DNA of 52,112 bases. Source: Methylococcales symbiont of Iophon sp. n. MRB-2018 (GTDB taxonomy: Bacteria; Pseudomonadota; Gammaproteobacteria; Methylococcales; Methylomonadaceae). The notes under the pieces are model-generated. The model was not told the origin of the DNA. It ran no database searches and saw only the letters and a list, made by a program, of their open reading frames with translations. The position numbers and the translations under genes are program-made. Below are positions 27,949 through 36,048 of this stretch, piece after piece. Location of the stretch: NCBI GenBank assembly GCA_003666325.1, contig QPIL01000113.1, forward strand, positions 1 through 52,112, written 5' to 3'. Every line of letters begins with the position of its first letter. Position 1 is the first letter of the stretch.

Positions 27949-28971
27949 TCAAGTCTGGCTCGCTTTATCAATGTGTGCAGGAACCTGTTTCTTACCGTTA
28001 AGTTTTTCTTCAGTAGTGTATTTCAAGCAAATATAAATAAAAAATTGCAAGCCAAAAATTAGATTAGCGAGTACTAAATGGATAACTTGGGAAACCGGTG
28101 GGACACCCAATCTGTCCAAGCTTATACCCGCAAGAATTTCTAATCCAATGAGAAGTATTAAGTATTGATTACAACGTAGAATAAGGTGGTTTTTATCAAG
28201 TGCTTTAAATATTTTCCAGAACAGCCATAGATTGGTAAATAAAATAACAGCTGAAAAGGAACGGTGAATATAAAAAATGAGAGGAAAACTATCCCTCCAA
28301 AATTCTCGGTCTATATATTTATGTTCATTTGCAATAAAATCTACCGCTTCTCTGACTTGTGTACCCATAATAATTTGCATGAGTGTTAATCCCATAGCAA
28401 TTTTTATAAAGATATGGGCTTGCCTTGGAATGTATTGGCTTTTGATTTGTGTGAGCGTGCTGCGTTGCGATTTTGCAATAATATAGATTAGCATGGACAC
28501 AATTAACAATGCTAACAGCATGTGTAAGGTAATCATGAAAGGCTGTAAATTGCTGGCAACAACGGCTGATCCCAGCCAACCTTGAAAACCCACTAAAAAA
28601 AAGACGAATAGTGAAAGATAAAAAATACTTTTATCTGATTTTAAAAAAATGCGTGATGACCAGGCGGTTAGAAATATTAAAAAGCCAATGCTTACCCCTA
28701 CTAAACGATTAGTATATTCTATCCAGGTTTTTACAGGGTTAAACCGAGTATTCTGGTAGCCACGTTGGGCATATATTTCATGGTAATTAGTGGGTAATTG
28801 TGATTCTTCAGTTGGTGGAATCCATTGTCCAAAACAGGTAGGCCAGTCAGGGCACCCCATACCTGCACCCGATGCTCTGACAATTCCGCCTACTAGGATG
28901 ACAAAATAAACGGCAATAATGGTTAATTTGCCCAAGCGTCTGAAGCGAAGGATGGCTTGAGAGTCTGTCAT
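27949..28971 (-). CDS. ctaA: Heme A synthase (COX15/CtaA family)
   Basis: Integral membrane enzyme oxidising the C8 methyl of heme O to make heme A for cytochrome oxidase. The 340 residues have about eight transmembrane helices. Conserved features include GGIVRASGAGMGCPDWP near the N-terminus, EYTNRLVG, TLHMLLALL and HRSFSAV with candidate heme-ligand histidines. The cysteines in GCPDWPTCFG form the pair typical of one CtaA class. No ctaB or oxidase subunit gene is in the window. Confidence 0.92.
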   Translation of the reverse strand: MTDSQAILRFRRLGKLTIIAVYFVILVGGIVRASGAGMGCPDWPTCFGQWIPPTEESQLPTNYHEIYAQRGYQNTRFNPVKTWIEYTNRLVGVSIGFLIFLTAWSSRIFLKSDKSIFYLSLFVFFLVGFQGWLGSAVVASNLQPFMITLHMLLALLIVSMLIYIIAKSQRSTLTQIKSQYIPRQAHIFIKIAMGLTLMQIIMGTQVREAVDFIANEHKYIDREFWRDSFPLIFYIHRSFSAVILFTNLWLFWKIFKALDKNHLILRCNQYLILLIGLEILAGISLDRLGVPPVSQVIHLVLANLIFGLQFFIYICLKYTTEEKLNGKKQVPAHIDKASQT

Positions 28972-29019
28972 GAATGTATAACTATAGGTTTAAGTGTATG
29001 ATTTTACTAAATAATCCAG

Positions 29020-29289
29020 TTAAATTTTAATTAAATCAGACCTGCTATCAAGCCAAGACAAACAGCGCCAGTGCATCTTCATCTTTTGTAATTGACAGCG
29101 CTCTTCTATATCACTAATACATTTTGGATATGCAAGCAAAGCAGCTATATTATCTACTACAGCAGAAGCGATAAAGGGACTAGAGTCTTTTACATAAAGT
29201 TGAATTAACAGCTTGGTTTTTAACTTAATTTGCTCTGGTTTATCGGATTGAGAAACCGAAAACAAAGGATATGGGTTAGGACTCATCAT
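29020..29289 (-). CDS. Hypothetical protein (89 aa)
   Basis: Unrecognised soluble protein with C56, C64 and C75 and a C-terminal HWRCLSWL segment. A good ribosome site (AGGAATAG) directly precedes two ATGs. It lies 47 bp downstream of the ferritin-like gene and upstream of ctaA on the same strand, so it may belong to an iron/heme transcript. No motif supports a function. Confidence 0.6.
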   Translation of the reverse strand: MMSPNPYPLFSVSQSDKPEQIKLKTKLLIQLYVKDSSPFIASAVVDNIAALLAYPKCISDIEERCQLQKMKMHWRCLSWLDSRSDLIKI

Positions 29290-29336
29290 CTATTCCTAAT
29301 CTAATGTTAATAAAAATTAGTGACCACAGACCTTTG

Positions 29337-29798
29337 CTAATCAACCGAAACTGATGCAATATCTCCTGGGTTACGCAACATCTTATCCACTTCCCCTTGA
29401 TGCATTTCTTCTTCAGCAATTAAACGCCGTGCGTATTCTTCAAGTAGCACAGATTTGTCTTTAACTAGCTCCAGTAATTGCAGGTAAGCTATAAATGCTT
29501 CACGTTCATGCAGTAGTGATTCACGTAAAATATCTGCAATATCATGTTGATGGGTTTCAAGTAAATTTCCGATTGCGAGCGAAGGATGACCGCCAAGGTG
29601 AGTAATTAATTCACCTGCTTGCTTAGCATGACCTAATGATTCAGTTGCTTGCCCTTCCATCCATTCAATGATGGGGATACGGTTATAACCAAAAAGCATA
29701 AAAGAATAATGGGTGTACCGTACAACTCCCGCAAGTTCAAATTCAAGAATTTTATTCAGTTGATCAATAACGGCTGTTTTATCTATTTTAGTTGTCAT
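29337..29798 (-). CDS. Bacterioferritin-like (ferritin superfamily) protein
   Basis: A 153-residue four-helix protein with ferroxidase-type ligands spaced as in bacterioferritins: E21 in FELAG, E53 and H57 in ATESLGH, E98/E100 in LLHERE, and E130/H133 in AEEEMH. These residues should bind a di-iron centre that oxidises Fe(II) for storage or detoxification. The heme-ligating methionine of true Bfr is not clearly placed, so I call it bacterioferritin-like. It lies between two small genes, with a Fur-box-like site upstream of the first. Confidence 0.88.
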   Translation of the reverse strand: MTTKIDKTAVIDQLNKILEFELAGVVRYTHYSFMLFGYNRIPIIEWMEGQATESLGHAKQAGELITHLGGHPSLAIGNLLETHQHDIADILRESLLHEREAFIAYLQLLELVKDKSVLLEEYARRLIAEEEMHQGEVDKMLRNPGDIASVSVD

Positions 29799-29868
29799 AA
29801 TTATTTATTTGTAAAGGTGAGTCAGCTAAATTTGAATAACCTAGTAGCTGTGATCTAGGATAATGCGA

Positions 29869-30198
29869 TTATTTACTTTGTAGACAGGTTGCTAAGCAGA
29901 GTTCCTTTAGACAATACTTTGAGCCAGCATCCAGACAACGCACATCCGTGGCACAAATGATTCGCTCTGTTAATAGCGTATTTATCTTTTCAGCACTAAT
30001 TTCCACGTAAAGCACTTTTGTTTTATCAGCATCTTTAATTATTGCATGACATTTATTGCTCTTATGTAGTAGATTAAATCGCTGTTTTTTTATCATTCCA
30101 AAAGGAAATCGTTTCATAAGCAATCGAAAAGACATCAAAAAATTTAAACTTTCAGACATGAGTTGAAAATCATCATTGATAGCTTTATCTATATACAT
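29869..30198 (-). CDS. Hypothetical cysteine-rich protein (109 aa), probably Fur-controlled
   Basis: Unrecognised basic protein whose C-terminal third has five cysteines (IICATDVRCLDAGSKYC, then LKELCLATC). A strong ribosome site, AAGGAAT, precedes ATG 30198. A near-consensus Fur box lies 46-66 bp upstream, and the ferritin-like gene follows downstream, which points to iron metabolism. The cysteine cluster could hold metal or an Fe-S cluster; that is inference. Confidence 0.65.
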   Translation of the reverse strand: MYIDKAINDDFQLMSESLNFLMSFRLLMKRFPFGMIKKQRFNLLHKSNKCHAIIKDADKTKVLYVEISAEKINTLLTERIICATDVRCLDAGSKYCLKELCLATCLQSK

Positions 30199-30243
30199 AA
30201 TGTCGATTCCTTAAAATTAAGAAAGAAGATGGCTATATGCTAA

Positions 30244-30264
30244 TGCAAATCATTCTCATTTGCA
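30244..30264. promoter_or_regulatory. Fur box-like operator
   Basis: TGCAAAT-CATTCTC-ATTTGCA, a perfect 7-bp inverted repeat around CATTCTC, matches the usual gammaproteobacterial Fur site pattern (AAATNATTCTCATTTGC). It lies upstream of the cysteine-rich gene starting at 30198 and so may control that gene and the ferritin-like gene. ygfZ, ending at 30330, runs towards it on the same strand. Confidence 0.75.
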
Positions 30265-30329
30265 ATAGAGAAATTATATTTATTTTACTGTTTATTAAAT
30301 TACCTCCTGTTTTTTTGAATGGAAGTGGG

Positions 30330-31328
30330 TTAAATTCGCTCATCTTGGAAGTCTAAAATATTAATTTTATCTTGATTTGAGTTATCAAGTGTAAGCTTAT
30401 TTGACGCTGATTTAGTAGCTATAACGACTAACATACGATATTGATCTTTATTGCTTTGTAAGGAAATAATTTTCCCGACACTTTGTTGTTTATCGTAGTC
30501 AAAAATGTTTGTATCCTTATCAATTAATGCTGTTATATCGCACTCGACAAGGTATAGCTCACGTTTTGTTTTGCCTAAAAAATGCGTACGAGCAACAATT
30601 TCTTGTCCAGTGTAGCAACCTTTTTCAAAACTAATGCCGCCTAATTTATCAATATTTAACATTTGCGGGATATATTCTTCAGATGATCGCTCATCTAACC
30701 AGACCAAGCCGGTTGAAATGCTTTGGTAGCCCCATGAATTGCTATCAGCAATAGACAGCTTTTTTACCTTGGTTAATTGAGACCAGAGTTGTTTTGCTCG
30801 ATTAAAATCAGCCACTATCAAATAAAGATGTTGATTGAAAGGGAGCTTGATGATTATCTCAGAAGTATTTGATATGCCAAAGGCAACAAGGGGATGATTT
30901 TCTAATAATGAAGTATTGGCTGTATTTAAGCCAATAAGACAAAAATTATGCAAAATATTAAGTTGTACATCTGCCCGTAAAATGTACATTTTTAATTTAT
31001 TAATGACTTTATCTATCAATTTAAGCGGCACAATTATCAACAAACTGTCATTGTTTTTTAAAATTAGCAGGGTGCTAATGGTGCGTCCTTTAGCATTACA
31101 AAAAGCTGCAAAGAAACTGTTTGCTGTTGTTAAGTCATTAATATTGCATGTAAGCTGACCTTGAAGGAATTGAGTAGCATCTTTACCCGTTACTTCTATT
31201 ATGGCTAAATCTGAAATTGCCACCAGCGTTTCACGGCTGTTATTTGTATAGATTGTTTTATTTGATTTTAAAAAATCAAACCATTCATTATTCATTTTCT
31301 TTGTTGAATCAATATAAAGAGACCTCAT
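30330..31328 (-). CDS. ygfZ: Folate-binding Fe-S assembly protein YgfZ
   Basis: GcvT-like folate-binding protein needed for activity of some Fe-S enzymes such as MiaB. The 332 residues contain the diagnostic KGCYTGQEIVAR motif with its conserved cysteine, and an N-terminal TGKDATQFLQGQLT segment. An internal ATG (31295, residue 12) is an alternative start. The HisA-like gene lies upstream on the same strand, 107 bp away. Confidence 0.94.
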   Translation of the reverse strand: MRSLYIDSTKKMNNEWFDFLKSNKTIYTNNSRETLVAISDLAIIEVTGKDATQFLQGQLTCNINDLTTANSFFAAFCNAKGRTISTLLILKNNDSLLIIVPLKLIDKVINKLKMYILRADVQLNILHNFCLIGLNTANTSLLENHPLVAFGISNTSEIIIKLPFNQHLYLIVADFNRAKQLWSQLTKVKKLSIADSNSWGYQSISTGLVWLDERSSEEYIPQMLNIDKLGGISFEKGCYTGQEIVARTHFLGKTKRELYLVECDITALIDKDTNIFDYDKQQSVGKIISLQSNKDQYRMLVVIATKSASNKLTLDNSNQDKINILDFQDERI

Positions 31329-31435
31329 AAAGAGAAAATTATAACGGTTAAACAGATACTTTAGGTTATTAATTTTAGATTCGGAAAAAGAATAAAGTGA
31401 GGTAAAATTTAAAAAACCCGTTTAGCTTATGCGTT

Positions 31436-32137
31436 TTACTCAAGCAAAATCATACGTTCTATAATTTCAGTATTAATCATTCCAGAATGGAACGCACTGG
31501 CAATAAGCACTTGCTTAATGCCTATTTCATGTAAGCAAATTAGATCATTTGTATGGCGTATTCCACCCGCTGCGATAAAGTTTTTTTCTGGGTGTTTTCT
31601 GCAAAAGCTCGTTAATCTATCCATATCAGGCCCCGCATTTTTACCAATGCTATTTAATGTCATCAGAATAATATTATCGGGCCAAAGTGTAGCGTCTTGC
31701 ATGAGTTCGATAGGGCCTTTATAGCCAGTGTCAGGAAAAAAATCCAATGATAAAATCGTTTGTTTTATATTTTCAATTTCGCTGTAAAAGTCCATTGTAT
31801 TTTGACACTCAGACCCTATGACTGGTATATACTTGTCATCATTACAGAGTGATAGTTGCTGTATTTTTTTACCATTGTCCAGCCAAAACTCTATGGATGG
31901 ATATTGACGGATAAGTTTATCAATGAGTTGTTGATTGTTACCGCTATCTGTAATGGCATTTATATCTGCAATATAAAACCTTTTAAAGGGATAGATGGAT
32001 AAAAAACCCTGTAAAATATCCTCAATGGAAGGTGAAGAAGATAAAGTTGATTTTATCGGCTGGTAAATATTACGTTTTCCCTGTAGAGCAGAAACCACCA
32101 CCCCTTCTTTTAAATCAATGACAGGAATAAGATTCAT
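31436..32137 (-). CDS. HisA/HisF-like TIM-barrel protein, probably C1-cofactor related
   Basis: A 233-residue (beta/alpha)8 protein. It starts MNLIPVIDLKEGVVV, like HisA, and ends with the second phosphate-site pattern FIAAGGIRHTNDL and LIASAFHSG. It is divergent from true HisA: the usual catalytic surroundings are not conserved and no his genes are nearby. HisA-like paralogues of this kind occur with tetrahydromethanopterin/methylofuran genes in methylotrophs, and the ATP-grasp/hydantoinase-like genes begin 1.6 kb away. The reaction is unknown to me. Confidence 0.7.
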   Translation of the reverse strand: MNLIPVIDLKEGVVVSALQGKRNIYQPIKSTLSSSPSIEDILQGFLSIYPFKRFYIADINAITDSGNNQQLIDKLIRQYPSIEFWLDNGKKIQQLSLCNDDKYIPVIGSECQNTMDFYSEIENIKQTILSLDFFPDTGYKGPIELMQDATLWPDNIILMTLNSIGKNAGPDMDRLTSFCRKHPEKNFIAAGGIRHTNDLICLHEIGIKQVLIASAFHSGMINTEIIERMILLE

Positions 32138-32184
32138 TTACTTTTGAAAAGGGTATTAATAGCTAAATCTACAAAACTCAATTT

Positions 32185-32322
32185 TCAGCTTCTTTCATTA
32201 AGTTGCCACTTCTGATTCTTCTCAAACGTATTTGCATAAATATAAATAATCATCAAAACCCCTTTTTTATTGGGTTTTTCCGTTTCTAATATTTTGTAAA
32301 GAGGCTGGTTGTTATCTGCCAT
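32185..32322 (-). CDS. Small ORF overlapping the KilA-N stop (45 aa)
   Basis: Starts at ATG 32322, overlapping the KilA-N stop codon (TAATG), and encodes MADNNQPLYKILETEKPNKK followed by 25 more residues with a hydrophobic LMIIYIYA. The tight coupling suggests it was co-translated. It may be the N-terminal remnant of a larger accessory gene. I recognise no family. Confidence 0.35.
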   Translation of the reverse strand: MADNNQPLYKILETEKPNKKGVLMIIYIYANTFEKNQKWQLNERS

Positions 32323-33122
32323 TATTTATTATCGCTTAATTTATTAGGTGATTTTTCTGCCATCTTTTTTAGCTCACTAACAGATTTTCTATTCTGAATA
32401 ATGGCAAAATTATTTTGGGCTTCAACTGTTAAACGCTCAATTCGTGTTTCTTTATTTTCACCTTGATTGATTAAATAAGCGTTAATAGTTTCTAAGCCTG
32501 ATAGCACAATCAAACTTTCAATATCCGCTACATCCCTAATATTTAAACCTTGTTTGTGTAAATCTGGATTTTTATTTTGCCACTGTTTTGCGGTTTTACC
32601 AAACATAATCAAATTTAAACTATCCGCCTCATCGGCATAAATTATCTGCTGTTTAAATTTTGGTAGTTTTAGTTTTTCCAGTTGTTTTTTAATGGCATTG
32701 GTGTGGATTTTATAATTAGTTTTGCTAAGGCTTCTCTTAATCTGCCATTCTAGCGAATGAGTGGTTTGCTGCTCTAATTCTTTAAGTTTTTGAAACTCTT
32801 TGATTAAATAAAGTTTAAATTCAGGCGACAACCAACTGGCAAATTCAAAAGCAATATCCTTATGTGCATAAGTGCCACCATACCGACCAGCCTTAGAATA
32901 AATACCGATGGCGTTGGTGGTTTTTACCCATTTCTCAGGTGACAATGAAAAGCTATTCTCACCCGCCTGAATTTTAACCGCCTCAAATTCGAGGCGGTTA
33001 AAATTTGGGTTGTTTTGCATCTCCCACAAACCTAAAAAACTAATAGTAAAGTTGGTTCGCATCCAATTTTGCACTACAAACCTTGGTTCATCTGGATTTT
33101 TCCACTTTGCCATATCAGTCAA
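32322..33122 (-). CDS. KilA-N domain protein with a frameshifted N-terminus
   Basis: A 266-residue frame with a KilA-N domain: WKNPDEPRFVVQNWMR, EFLGLWE-like ISFLGLWEMQNNPNFN, FSLSPEKWVKTTNAIGIYSK and GRYGGTYAHKDIAFEFASWL. KilA-N is a phage-type DNA-binding domain found in prophages and mobile islands. The frame starts only at TTG 33122, but the homologous N-terminus continues upstream (IKVGVKTQANNDDFISLTDM) and joins ATG 33205 if the A7 run at 33193-33199 gains one A. The gene is therefore either frameshifted or depends on slippage. Confidence 0.8.
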   Translation of the reverse strand: MTDMAKWKNPDEPRFVVQNWMRTNFTISFLGLWEMQNNPNFNRLEFEAVKIQAGENSFSLSPEKWVKTTNAIGIYSKAGRYGGTYAHKDIAFEFASWLSPEFKLYLIKEFQKLKELEQQTTHSLEWQIKRSLSKTNYKIHTNAIKKQLEKLKLPKFKQQIIYADEADSLNLIMFGKTAKQWQNKNPDLHKQGLNIRDVADIESLIVLSGLETINAYLINQGENKETRIERLTVEAQNNFAIIQNRKSVSELKKMAEKSPNKLSDNK

Positions 33123-33217
33123 AGAAATAAAATCATCGTTGTTAGCTTGAGTTTTAACCCCAACTTTTATTTGATTAATATTTAGGGTGTTGTTTTTTTA
33201 GTCATAATATGCAAGGC

Positions 33218-33618
33218 TTATTTATAAAAATCTTGGTTTAATGCTTGGTCGTTTTTGCTAACGCGATAATGACTATCTGCCATCTCGCTTTTATTCACTG
33301 ACATTTGGTTTAAATCTAACATCGTTAAAAACATTTGTTTATCTAAAGTTAGGTTTTTAAAATCATCCTCATTAACCACTTTTTCTTTAAATTCTGTGAT
33401 TTTTAGAGGGTAGTTTAAAAGATAGTGCTGATATAAACTATCAAAAAGTGTGATTAACGCATCTAATGTTTTGCAAGTATTTATTTTGTCTTTTGCAGCT
33501 TAATTCCATTGGGCTAATTCAACATACAAACTCACCACCGCCTTGCCAAGCCACATTTTTAGAAATGCCGCCTTTTGCCCACCTTCAATCACTTTTTGCA
33601 TACGCTTAACGGCTATAT
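33218..33618 (-). pseudogene. Decayed accessory gene, 5' truncated and interrupted by a stop
   Basis: An open frame on the minus strand reads IAVKRMQKVIEGGQKAAFLK, then MWLGKAVVSLYVELAQWN, then a TAA. After it comes about 90 more in-frame residues including LFDSLYQHYLLNYPLKI, ending QDFYK at 33218. Its 5' end meets the repeat at 33622. The family is not recognised; proximity to KilA-N suggests the same mobile island. Confidence 0.6.
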
Positions 33619-33621
33619 CCT

Positions 33622-33672
33622 CAATATAAGCACTATATTAGTATATATATTTATTTATTGAATATGGTATAA
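33622..33672 (+). repeat. Dispersed GAATATGGTATAA repeat, copy 2 (partial)
   Basis: CAATATAAGCACTATATTAG then an AT-rich stretch and TTATTGAATATGGTATAA. It shares this end with 7033 (inverse) and 50810. It lies exactly where the preceding pseudogene loses its 5' part. Confidence 0.7.
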
Positions 33673-33746
33673 CAGCAAAAACCAGCCTGTTCCAGAAATC
33701 TGATAAATTAATAAGCAGCGACTCAATTCAAACTTTAAATGATTAA

Positions 33747-34742
33747 GTGATCAAACATATACTGGTTTTTGAATATATAACAGGTGGTGGGTTTGCCCAG
33801 CAAGAGCTTCCTGCTTCTCTTGCCAATGAAGGTCAGTTAATGTTGAATGCCTTGATTCAACAGCTTGCAGAATTAACTGCTATTCAAATCACTGTATTAC
33901 AAGACTGGCGCTGTCAAATACCACTAACGGCAGAAAATATACAGGCTATTTTGCTATCAAAAGAGCAATCTGTTATTCCACTGTTAGCGAAGTGGATTGA
34001 TAAAGTGGATGCTGTCTGGTTAATTGCACCAGAAACCGATGATGTTTTAACAAAACTTTCTCAACTTGTTGAGGAAAAATCAAAAGTTCTACTTAATTCT
34101 CAATCCGTTGCTGTTGCAATTTGTAGTAATAAACTGGCAACGATTGAGCAGTTAAAAAAACACGCTGTGCCTGTTGTAGACACTGTTCAGTTAAATACAT
34201 CTTTACCCTCTTGGCAATCACCTTGGGTGGTTAAAACAAAAGACGGCGTGGGCTGTGAGAATATTCACTATATTTCTGATTATAATGAACTGGGTAAATT
34301 AATGACGGATCTTGAGTGTTTATCAAGATATGTTATACAGCCCTATATTAATGGCGACTCATTGAGTTTATCCTGTTTATTTAAGGACGGAAAAGCTTGG
34401 TTATTATGTTGTAATAAACAGCAAATTTTACCTCAAGGAGGCGGCTTTAAACTTTCTGCCTGCGAGGTTAATATTAGTCATAACAGGCAAGGTTGGTATC
34501 AGCAATTAATAGCAAAAGTAGCGAAAGCCTTGCCGGGGTTATGGGGTTATGTAGGTATTGATATTATTCAAACAGTGCAAGGTGAAACACTAATTCTTGA
34601 AATAAATCCGCGATTAACTACCTCTTTTGTTGGTATTAAGCAAGCAACGGGGGTTAATGTTGCAAAACTGGTATTGGCTATGATTGAAGGTCATCCAGTC
34701 ATAAAAACAAAACAAAATGAGCAAATAACTGTTTTAGTTTGA
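33747..34742 (+). CDS. ATP-grasp ligase, MfnD-like, of the C1-cofactor cluster
   Basis: A 331-residue ATP-grasp protein starting at GTG 33747 (the preceding ATG frame ends at once). Visible ATP-grasp features are WVVKTKDGVGCENIHYI (lysine and glycine loop), VIQPYINGDSLSLSCLF, and the metal-binding LILEINPRLTTSFVG. In archaea MfnD joins glutamate to tyramine in methanofuran synthesis; bacterial relatives sit in H4MPT/methylofuran clusters, as this gene does. The substrate here is inference from context. Confidence 0.82.
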   Translation: MIKHILVFEYITGGGFAQQELPASLANEGQLMLNALIQQLAELTAIQITVLQDWRCQIPLTAENIQAILLSKEQSVIPLLAKWIDKVDAVWLIAPETDDVLTKLSQLVEEKSKVLLNSQSVAVAICSNKLATIEQLKKHAVPVVDTVQLNTSLPSWQSPWVVKTKDGVGCENIHYISDYNELGKLMTDLECLSRYVIQPYINGDSLSLSCLFKDGKAWLLCCNKQQILPQGGGFKLSACEVNISHNRQGWYQQLIAKVAKALPGLWGYVGIDIIQTVQGETLILEINPRLTTSFVGIKQATGVNVAKLVLAMIEGHPVIKTKQNEQITVLV

Positions 34743-34879
34743 TAAATGCACTACGCTAATAAATTAATGGTCTCCAAGTGTTTCAAACCGCTAAAATTGT
34801 AAGCAATAATGTATTCATCTATCAAATTAAAGTTGATACAGCTATAGTTCGAGACCTCAAATAAAAATAAGGAATATCG

Positions 34880-35923
34880 GTGCATTCAAGTATTTTAGGT
34901 TGGGATATTGGCGGCGCACATATTAAAGCTGTCGCGCTTGGAGCAAATGGTGTTATATCCCAAGTTGTTCAAAAGCCCTGCCCACTTTGGAAAGGACTTG
35001 ATTATTTGCATAAAGCAGTTAATCAAGTGCTTGCAGACATTGTAGAAAAACAAGTTTTGCATGCGATTACTATGACAGGTGAACTGGTCGATTATTTCGA
35101 TAATAGAGATCAGGGTGTAGAAAACATTTTAACGACAATGCAAACCTGTCTGCCAACTTGTGAAATGATGATTTATGCAGGACAGGATGGTTTATTGAAG
35201 CTACAGCAGATAAATAAGCAGCATTATAAAAATATAGCCTCAGCAAATTGGATGGCAAGTGCCTCACTGGTCGCAAGCACATTGAATAATGGGCTTTTTA
35301 TTGATATAGGCAGTACCACCACAGATATTTTGCTTTTATCCAATCATAAAGTGCAGGCGATAGGGGTGACAGATTATGAAAGACTGGTTTCAGACGAACT
35401 GGTTTATACGGGTGTGGTAAGGACAGCGGTGATGGCTGTTGCCCAAACAGCGAGTTTTCAAGGACAGTCTATGGGATTAATGGCTGAACATTTTGCCACT
35501 ATGGCAGATGTTTATCGTGTTACTGGTGAACTCAATGAATGTCATGATCAGACCGATACTGCGGATGGTGCAGAAAAAACAGTCATCGCCAGTGGTAAAC
35601 GATTATCCAGAATGACAGGGTATGAGTTTGCAGAAAATGATTTTCCACATTGGCTACAGTTTGCAGAATATATAAAGCAACAACAGAAAAATAGAATCAT
35701 TCAGGCGTGTAAAAAACAGTTGTCTCGAAAATTGGCATCAAACAAGGAACCTTTTATTGGTGCAGGGGTTGGTCGTTTTTTAGTAAAACAAATTGCAAGC
35801 GAATGGGGCTATCCTTATAGAGATTTTTCGGACCTGATTGCAAGCAAATGTAATGCTGAAATGACGGTAGCCGATTGCGCACCAGCTGCCTCAGTTGCTT
35901 TGTTAGCCATGTCTATCAAATAA
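34880..35923 (+). CDS. Hydantoinase-like ASKHA protein, H4MPT-linked (MfnF-like)
   Basis: A 347-residue protein starting at GTG 34880 after an AAGGA ribosome site. ASKHA nucleotide-binding signatures are LGWDIGGAHIKAVAL near the start and LFIDIGSTTTDILLL in the middle; GAGVGRFLVKQIA lies near the C-terminus. This family is annotated as the H4MPT-linked C1 transfer pathway protein; the archaeal relative MfnF couples phenol and furan parts of methanofuran. Methylotroph gene clusters pair it with the ATP-grasp gene, as seen here. Confidence 0.85.
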   Translation: MHSSILGWDIGGAHIKAVALGANGVISQVVQKPCPLWKGLDYLHKAVNQVLADIVEKQVLHAITMTGELVDYFDNRDQGVENILTTMQTCLPTCEMMIYAGQDGLLKLQQINKQHYKNIASANWMASASLVASTLNNGLFIDIGSTTTDILLLSNHKVQAIGVTDYERLVSDELVYTGVVRTAVMAVAQTASFQGQSMGLMAEHFATMADVYRVTGELNECHDQTDTADGAEKTVIASGKRLSRMTGYEFAENDFPHWLQFAEYIKQQQKNRIIQACKKQLSRKLASNKEPFIGAGVGRFLVKQIASEWGYPYRDFSDLIASKCNAEMTVADCAPAASVALLAMSIK

Positions 35924-36048
35924 AATAGTGGGCAATCTAAGCAGTTACGGAGTGCGCTGAGTAGTTATTAAATACTGCATTAAACTATACAGCTTAGCCT
36001 TTTATTTAGGATAATAGTCTAGGCTCTAAGTCGGCTAAAAAATATTCA

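Noticed and set aside
27862..28062. Plus-strand 66-codon ORF beginning VEINRDPEQWKIFF
   Set aside because: Its 3' half is antisense to the end of ctaA and its start is TTG without a ribosome site; a small gene fragment before 27949 is possible but not supported.
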